64,000 bases of DNA, from assembly GCA_037501455.1 (NCBI GenBank), contig CM074858.1:42095001-42159000 (forward strand), written 5' to 3'. The stretch comes from Lantana camara (Eukaryota; Streptophyta; Magnoliopsida; Lamiales; Verbenaceae). The notes below the pieces were generated by a model. That model did no database searches and was not told the DNA's origin. It was given only the letters and a program-made list of their open reading frames with translations. Of the stretch, positions 58,301 to 64,000 are shown in pieces (positions within the stretch are counted from its first letter, which is position 1; the number at the start of each line of letters is the position of its first letter). The position numbers and the translations under genes were made by a program.

Positions 58301-59404
58301 TGATCCGTTGTGATCTGTGTGTGGATCGATCCTGGTGAGCTGCGGAATGGGTACCCCCGGGACGGTTAGGGCCGTCGGGGCATTTACCCATTGCATAGTT
58401 CCATTTGATATATCATTGCGTGACCTTAGGGTGATGAGAGAGGTGTGTTATCTTGAGCCTTCGGCTAAGGCCGGGGAGGACTCTTATGGGTTCGCAACCC
58501 CTTGAGGGAGAGTCTATTTTAGACGGTTTATTCTCGATGGTATGGGGACGGTACATCTCCTCCATCATTGGTGTAGAGGTTGGATTGATTTTGATTTATG
58601 TTATGAGGAGTTGAGGTTGGAAGCTCGTACTCGCCGAGCAGTTGATTATGTTATGTTATGGAATTATGAATCGGGATAGAGTCTTTCTGGAAAATGGTTT
58701 CTAAACTTATATCTATATCTTATTCGGGTTCTTTAAAAACGTTTTGGTATGTAACACCTATCCCCGGTTCATGAGTCCATCCTTTTTATTCTGTGCTATG
58801 CTCCTTATATATATATATTGTGGGTGTGCGTTAGCCCCCTCACTCGGTCAAGTTGACTGACCCCTCATTTACACTTTTAGTTGCAGGTTGTTGGCGTTTG
58901 CTAGGCGGAAGTGAGTCCTTTGAGTTGCACTTCGTCGGTCTAGTCTTTCTATCTGCATTTGTCTTTTCATACACTTTACTTATGCTTTGACTCGTAGACT
59001 TGAGATTATACTTTACTATTCGGTAGCCCTGCGTGGCACTCTCATTCGGCCCCTTGTGGCACTTGATGATTATTACTTTATGTTAATATTCGGGACTAGG
59101 GATTTATACTAGTTGAAGCCATCACTTGTTATGTTTGTTGATCTATTATTCGGGATTAGGTATCTATGCTAGTTGAACCCGTCACCTGCTTTGCATGTTT
59201 TGTTTTAAATGCTTCCGCTATCTTTTGTTATTGGTTTTAATTGCTTCCACACTCTGAGTTTTGGTCAAGTTAGATCCGCCTAGCCTAGTGTGTGAGTTGG
59301 TCTCCCATTCGCTCTGATTCGGATTCGGGCATGGACTTTCATTTCATGTTCCGGGTCGGGGTCATAGTGCGTGGGATGTGGCATCCTCCGTTTGGGGTGT
59401 TACA
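55317..59404 (+). repeat. Solo gypsy LTR G (4088 bp)
   Basis: TGTGATGGCCC to TTTGGGGTGTTACA inside the Copia-3 LTR. The uninterrupted site in Copia-2 (about 36260) reads GTGAATTAATT, so the ancestral TSD was TGAAT; the right copy (59405-59409) keeps it and the left is TGGGT. No interior, so a solo LTR. It is the plus-oriented relative of F. A candidate core promoter is TATATAG (55753-55759) with a CT tract at 55790-55842. The zone 55981-56870 is GC-rich with many TTTCCGGC words; its ORFs overlap on both strands and are not called. Confidence 0.88.
55753..55842 (+). promoter_or_regulatory. Candidate core promoter of LTR G: TATA box and CT tract
   Basis: TATATAG at 55753-55759 is followed about 35 bases on by a nearly pure CT run (55790-55842). 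A pyrimidine patch around the start site is common in plant promoters. The relative F has the complementary GA-rich stretch near 52090-52160. Confidence 0.5.
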
Positions 59405-60320
59405 TGAATTAATTAATTGGGGTCACTACTAATTGAATTGAGAACCTAGAGGGTCACACACAATAACTTGGTTACATGAGTTGAGGCTTTAAAATGATTA
59501 AACGAGTTAATCGGGCCAAAGGGTTCCACACGTGTGAAACCACACGTGTGGGTCACGTGCGTGACACGTGTCCTTCATGGACACGTGTGCATGTGCGTGA
59601 ATATTTATTTGGTGATTAAATAATTAATGTGTTAATTATTTAATAGACTTTGGTTTAATTTTGAATTAAAAAGAAAGTCTAATTTTGGAGAAAAATAATC
59701 TAGTTAATTAATTGTGAATTAATTAATTAGATAAAATAAGTTATTTATTTTAAATAAATAAAGTATAAAATTATCCAAAAGATAGTTTGGATATTTTAGC
59801 TCTCTTGAAAGTTGATTTGAATTTGAATTCAAAGTCAAAGTCAAAATTACTTGATCATCAAGTAATAGGAGAGAGGGACCAAATCCTTAGTCCATGAGGA
59901 CTAGGAATTTCGGCCACTCCCTTCTTATAAATAGGGTCCTCTTAGAGCTAATCGAGAATTCTTTTGGTTAATGTGTTGAACACCATCCTTTCTCCAAGAT
60001 AAACAAAACCCTAGGTTAAGCCTAAACACTAACTAGAGAACTAGCAAGGAACTAGCATCCTTACTAGTTAGATTGTAGTCAAGTTGGTGGACTATCTCTA
60101 GAGAGCTTCAAGTTAGAAGTTTGAAGATTCGAGCTTTACCAAGGAGAGGGGATCAAGCTGCGAGAAGAGCGTTCTTGGGTGGCTCGAAACGCTTCAAGAA
60201 AGACAATTAAGAAAGTAAGTTTCTAATCCCTACGAATTTGGTTACACGATTGCGAGTCCTAGATCCTTTTGTTGGAAAAATTTTAAATTTCCGTTGCTTT
60301 CTGATTCGTGTTTTCCAACA
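59405..60320 (+). repeat. Copia-3 5' LTR, right part
   Basis: Resumes the LTR with G's target bases TGAAT and ends TTTTCCAACA. It contains ACACGTGT/GACACGTGTC palindromes at about 59526-59590 and TATAAATA near 59926. Net LTR length without G is about 1.94 kb. Confidence 0.94.
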
Positions 60321-60321
60321 A

Positions 60322-60335
60322 GTGGTATCAGAGCC
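60322..60335 (+). other. Copia-3 PBS (tRNA-iMet)
   Basis: TGGTATCAGAGCCA one base after the LTR end; complementary to the plant initiator tRNA-Met 3' end. Confidence 0.93.
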
Positions 60336-62522
60336 ACCTCGTTAATCGTGTTTCTGATTCGTCTCAATTATACTGAATTTGGTAGAAATTCTTAGTCTTG
60401 ATGCGATTGAGTATTTGTAATTGTTTTAGAAAGCCTGAATTACGAAACTGTATTTTTTCCTGAAAGTTTTTGAAAGTTGGTTTTTACAAAATTTAATTTT
60501 TTGAAAACTATTTTAGATTTGAAACTGTATAAACTGTTTTTGGATTTCTTGGATTGGTTTTGCTTTTGAACGAAAACACGAAACGAAAAGCCTGGATTAC
60601 GAACAAGCGAAACCCCCCGCGCCGCCGCCCGCACGTGCGCAGCCCGTGCGCCTACTCCCTCCCGCAACCGCGCTGGAGGCGTTCCGGGCGCGCCTAGCCC
60701 AGGGCTGCCGACACCGCCGGCCCAGGCTGGGTGAGAATCCAGCAAGGCGTGCGGGATTGCTCGCCCAGGCCGCCTGCCATCCTACCGAGAAGGGCCGCGC
60801 GCTGTGCGTACACGCCTGCGACGTGCAGCCCTTTTCGTGCACGGGCCCCCGTTTTTTTTGTAATCCGTGTTTTCGTATTTCGTGCAATCCAGTCCCAATT
60901 TTTATTTTTAATTTTAGAATTTTATTTTTGAATATTTATTTTAATTTTGAATAAAACTTAAAATTGGGATTTTGTTGAGAAATAGAAACGGTTTATATTT
61001 TGGGAAAATACATCTTTAATAAGATTATTAATTTTCAGAAATTAATTGGAATTTTATTTGTTTTGTTAATTTGGGATTTATTGAAAACTTTTATAAATAA
61101 GACTCGCATCAAGTCGTGTTTTAAGTCATTAAGACTTGAAACGGGAATTTTAATTTATTGGGTAAATTTAAATTCTCGCAAACGCATGTTAGGTGATCAT
61201 GGGTTTAGACTTATGAATGTTTTTAATTTATGCACATGGATGGTTTAAATTGGGGTTGGAGCCCTATAGTTTCGTTTTTCAATTGAGGTTGGAGCCTCAC
61301 TTATATGTGTACTGTTATGTGATTTATTATGTGACTTTCCATATTACTGTTTTGAGGCCGGGGTGCCCCCGTGTAATTGTCTAAGGCCAATATGAAGATT
61401 GAGCCTTATTACTTTATGTCTTTTTCTTTTTATTGTAATTTGAGCGTAGAGATAGGTGGTGAGGTTTTCTTTTCATTTTGGAGACAATGCACCCATGGAG
61501 AAAGATGGACCACATTTAAGTAACAAGGAGGCCATAATTGAACAACCCTCAAAATGTTAGGGAGGGGAATCTCAGTTGTAAAAATATAATAGAGATAGGG
61601 CTCGTATTTTGTTACCGCTTTCCCTTATGTGATTTAAACTGTTTATGTGGTATGTATGTTAGAACTTGTGATTGTGGAGTGGCTCCCACATATCACGCAT
61701 AAGATAGGTAGAACCCATGATCATTACATGTTAGTATCATGCTAGGACATGTTATCTGTTTATGTGCTTGTTTGAAATGCATTTAAGTGTACTTGCATTA
61801 ATCAAGACTAATAAAATTGGATAACATATATGTTGGTGAGGTCGAACCGGAGAACTCTCCGGTTGATTCGAAAATTCCCATTAAATATTAAGCTAATTTC
61901 GAACAAATAGGTATTTAATTCGAGATGCAAATTTTGAATTAAATTCCTAGCATTCCATCAATAGGTTTTAAATTTAGTAAGTAAAGCTAGTTATTGTCCG
62001 CGAGTCGTGGGATAGCTAGTGGAGCTTATTAGTTCTTAGTTACCTAATTAATCATTTTAAATGGTCAATATTTCGTGGTCAATTTTGGTAAGGGCAATGT
62101 CCGAGAGTCGTGGGTCGTTCGAACTAAGTTTTGATCATGATCTTATGATTGATGGGTCTAGCTTAACGCCTAAGTAAATATGGATGTCGCACGAGTCGTG
62201 GGTCCATATTGAAAGATAGGTGATGCAAAAAACAATTACTAAGAGTTCTAAAGGTGTTAGAATTGGTAAGTTGTACCTACCTGGGGTTCTTACTAAGAAT
62301 GTCCGCGAGTCGTGGGTTCGAGGTAAAATGCCTAGGATCTTAGTACCCATTGGGAAACGTGTTCCTCTTAGATCTTTGGGAATTATAGATCTTTGAAAAA
62401 TAGTGGGAGCTACATTAGATTAAAGACCTTATCTTTTGTATATCGTTATAATTCAGCATGCTCACTAGTTCTCTGTTTTACAATTTAAGTCATAGATTCT
62501 GTGATTCTCTACGTGTTTTGAA
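60336..62522 (+). other. Copia-3 leader
   Basis: A 2.2-kb untranslated leader. A strongly GC-rich island lies at about 60600-60850 between AT-rich DNA. From 61325 it aligns with the Copia-1 leader. The repeated word GTCCGCGAGTCGTGGG lies at 61996-62011, 62099-62114 (one mismatch), 62186-62202 (variant) and 62301-62316. No frame looks coding. Confidence 0.8.
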
Positions 62523-62854
62523 ATGGCAACCAAAAACCCTCTTGTATCGATCCTCGAGTCAAACAAGTTGACTGGTCCCAACTATTCTGATTGGCTGAGG
62601 AATCTAAAAATCATTTTAGATTCTGAGAAGAGAACTTATGCTCTCTTCGAAGGGGAGCCTAGTCCCGAAGGGGAGGCTCCCACTCGGGCCGAGCGGGACG
62701 CGATTCAGAAGTGGAAGGATGATAATCTCCAAGCCCGTTGCCTTATGTTGGCTAACATGTCTCCAGACTTGCAAAGGCAACATGAGGCCATGGAATTTGC
62801 TTGGGAGATTTACGACCACTTAGAGCAGCTTCACCGCCCTCATGAACGTGTTAC
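62523..62854 (+). pseudogene. Copia-3 gag N-terminus, cut by LTR H
   Basis: ATG 62523, about 111 codons open until the insertion. NKLTGPNYSDWLRNLKI and the following RWxxD-like helices are typical of plant copia Gag (UBN2/DUF4219-type). After HERVT at 62854 the frame runs seven codons into LTR H and stops. Upstream the frame is free of lesions, in contrast to Copia-1. Confidence 0.9.
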
Positions 62855-64000
62855 TGTAACACCCCAGTTTTTTTTTTAGTTGTACAGCATGACTTATGTG
62901 TTTACCAAATTGCGCGAAATAATTATTTATACGTGTTTTATATATTTAATTTTATTTTTAAATATATTAACTGTTAATTACTTTATTTTAATGTTATTAA
63001 TATCAAATATTTATATAAATATAAATATATATATATATGTTAATTGTGGTATGAATTGTTTAATATGTTTGCATGAACTCATGCAATTTAAGGTGATTAA
63101 TTATGCATGCATGATATTTATAATTTATATACGCATTTGAATTTGTATATTATTGTAACGTTATGGTTTATTGATGCATGCATTTATTTTTACATTATAT
63201 ATGAATTTTAATTTTATATTATTTGTAAATGTTATGAATTTTATTGTTACATTGTTTATGAGCCACATTTACGAGCTTCGTTTCTATATGAATTGATACC
63301 GAAACTTCGTGCAAATTTAATATGTTGAACTTATACATGTCTTGTATGTGAATATTTGTTCGTTTCATATTTTCGGACTCATTTGCTTGTGTTTCGGATT
63401 TAATTTGAATTTTGGAATCCAAGTCGGGGGCTAACGAGCACTTAGCGCACCCTTGGTTCCGTATTTAATATCTTGAGCTCGGGAACTCGGATTCGAGTTC
63501 CGTCAATTTCGCTGAACTCGTAACGAAAATTCGAGTTTAGTGAACTTAGCCTTATATTTTGCTAACGTCATTTGAACCTCCGAAATCCAACCGAAAAAAG
63601 AAACGGCGACCAAACTGATCTTGCTGCACTAAAATGACCATAACTTATTCATTTGTTGAGCAAATTAACCATGGTTAGACTCTATGGAACCCTAACTCAA
63701 CCCTTTATTCAGACATTAACCCCCAAATCGAGATAACCCTTCCCACTTGGAGTAAATTGGCCAAACATCATCTACTTCCCAGTTTTTCCCGTAGCTCAAG
63801 CCCTACCAAGAGATTCAAGCTCAAATCTACTTCCAAACCTCCATTAATCCACAAGGTAAGCTTGGATATGTTATGTACATTAAATATGAGTCATTTTCAT
63901 TCATTCATCCCTAATTTTAATCATGGTTTAATGGATATATACGCTGCCTTGGATATATATTAGGTTTTGAGCATTTTGGTTGATCTCTTTCAATTCTTGA
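62855..64000 (+). repeat. Gypsy LTR H, start (runs off window)
   Basis: Starts TGTAACACCCC followed by a T10 run. The stretch at about 63425-63600 (TTAGCGCACCCTTGG, ATCTTGAGCTCGGGAAC) matches the reverse complement of 9300-9460 in element A, so H is a plus-oriented relative of A. The left TSD would be GTTAC (62850-62854). Frames inside (62880-63140, 63757-63963) are chance. Confidence 0.88.

Larger units (their letters stand above)
54289..64000 (+). mobile_element. Ty1/copia element Copia-3 (3' end off-window)
   Basis: 5' LTR (54289-60320, carrying insertion G), PBS, 2.2-kb leader and the start of gag. Gag is cut at 62855 by gypsy LTR H, which runs past the window. The left TSD would be TGGAG (54284-54288). 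It is the closest relative of Copia-1, and its gag start is open. Confidence 0.92.

Noticed and set aside
60440..60954. ORFs in the Copia-3 leader GC island
   Set aside because: Overlapping frames on both strands upstream of a clear gag start; no recognisable protein.

Overview
The window is a stack of nested plant LTR retrotransposons. I found no host gene, RNA gene or bacterial feature. A flowering plant, probably a eudicot with a large repeat-rich genome, is indicated by three things: Ty3/gypsy elements of Tekay/Del type (chromodomain at the integrase end) and Tat type (second, archaeal-like RNase H plus an antisense ORF), Ty1/copia elements primed by initiator tRNA-Met, and AT-rich non-coding DNA with long TA runs. 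The species cannot be told from this sequence. Elements are named here for convenience: Copia-1/2/3, A to I, and T1. Boundaries come from TG...CA termini, paired LTRs, primer-binding sites (PBS), polypurine tracts (PPT) and 5-bp target-site duplications (TSDs).

Left part (1-20864). Copia-1 (1-6701; 5' LTR off-window) has a well-kept leader and 3' LTR around a ruined gag-pol. It sits in the 3' LTR of A (6702-17337, minus strand), a large element with 4.08-kb LTRs and a 3.3-kb interior without recognisable coding sequence. A sits in a plus-strand gypsy LTR, B (to 18187). B abuts a minus-strand LTR, C (18188-20864, resuming at 31077-31112).

Middle (20865-34992). Element D (20865-31071, minus strand) is a complete Tekay/Del element with 2732-bp LTRs, TSD CATAC, and a gag-PR-RT-RH-INT-chromodomain polyprotein carrying several inactivating lesions. 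It is inserted near the end of C. An unassigned AT-rich stretch follows (31113-32010). Next comes the 3' LTR of a minus-strand Tat-like element E, which is split by solo LTR I (32378-34517, TSD GGAAC).

Right part (34993-64000). Solo LTR F (34993-53024, TSD GGTCG) lies inside E and is split twice: by Copia-2, a solo copia LTR (35242-37145, TSD TAATC), and by T1, a full-length Tat element (38151-50441, TSD CACGC). T1 carries gag, protease, RT, two RNase H domains and integrase on the plus strand, and a spliced antisense ORF (aORF) on the minus strand. E resumes at 53025 with the start of its own aORF and is cut at 54289 by Copia-3. Copia-3's 5' LTR contains solo LTR G (55317-59404), and its gag is cut at 62855 by gypsy LTR H, which runs off the window.

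The points most worth following are these. (1) Related gypsy LTRs carry a cluster of short palindromes at a similar place, but each group uses a different palindrome word. (2) Copia-1 and A look recently inserted yet were probably non-coding when they moved, and they keep cis signals shared with better-preserved relatives. (3) T1 and E both have antisense genes with their own TATA box, and the T1 copy has two GT-AG introns that join in frame. Divergence figures are hand counts by eye, and family names rest on motif recognition, not on a database search.
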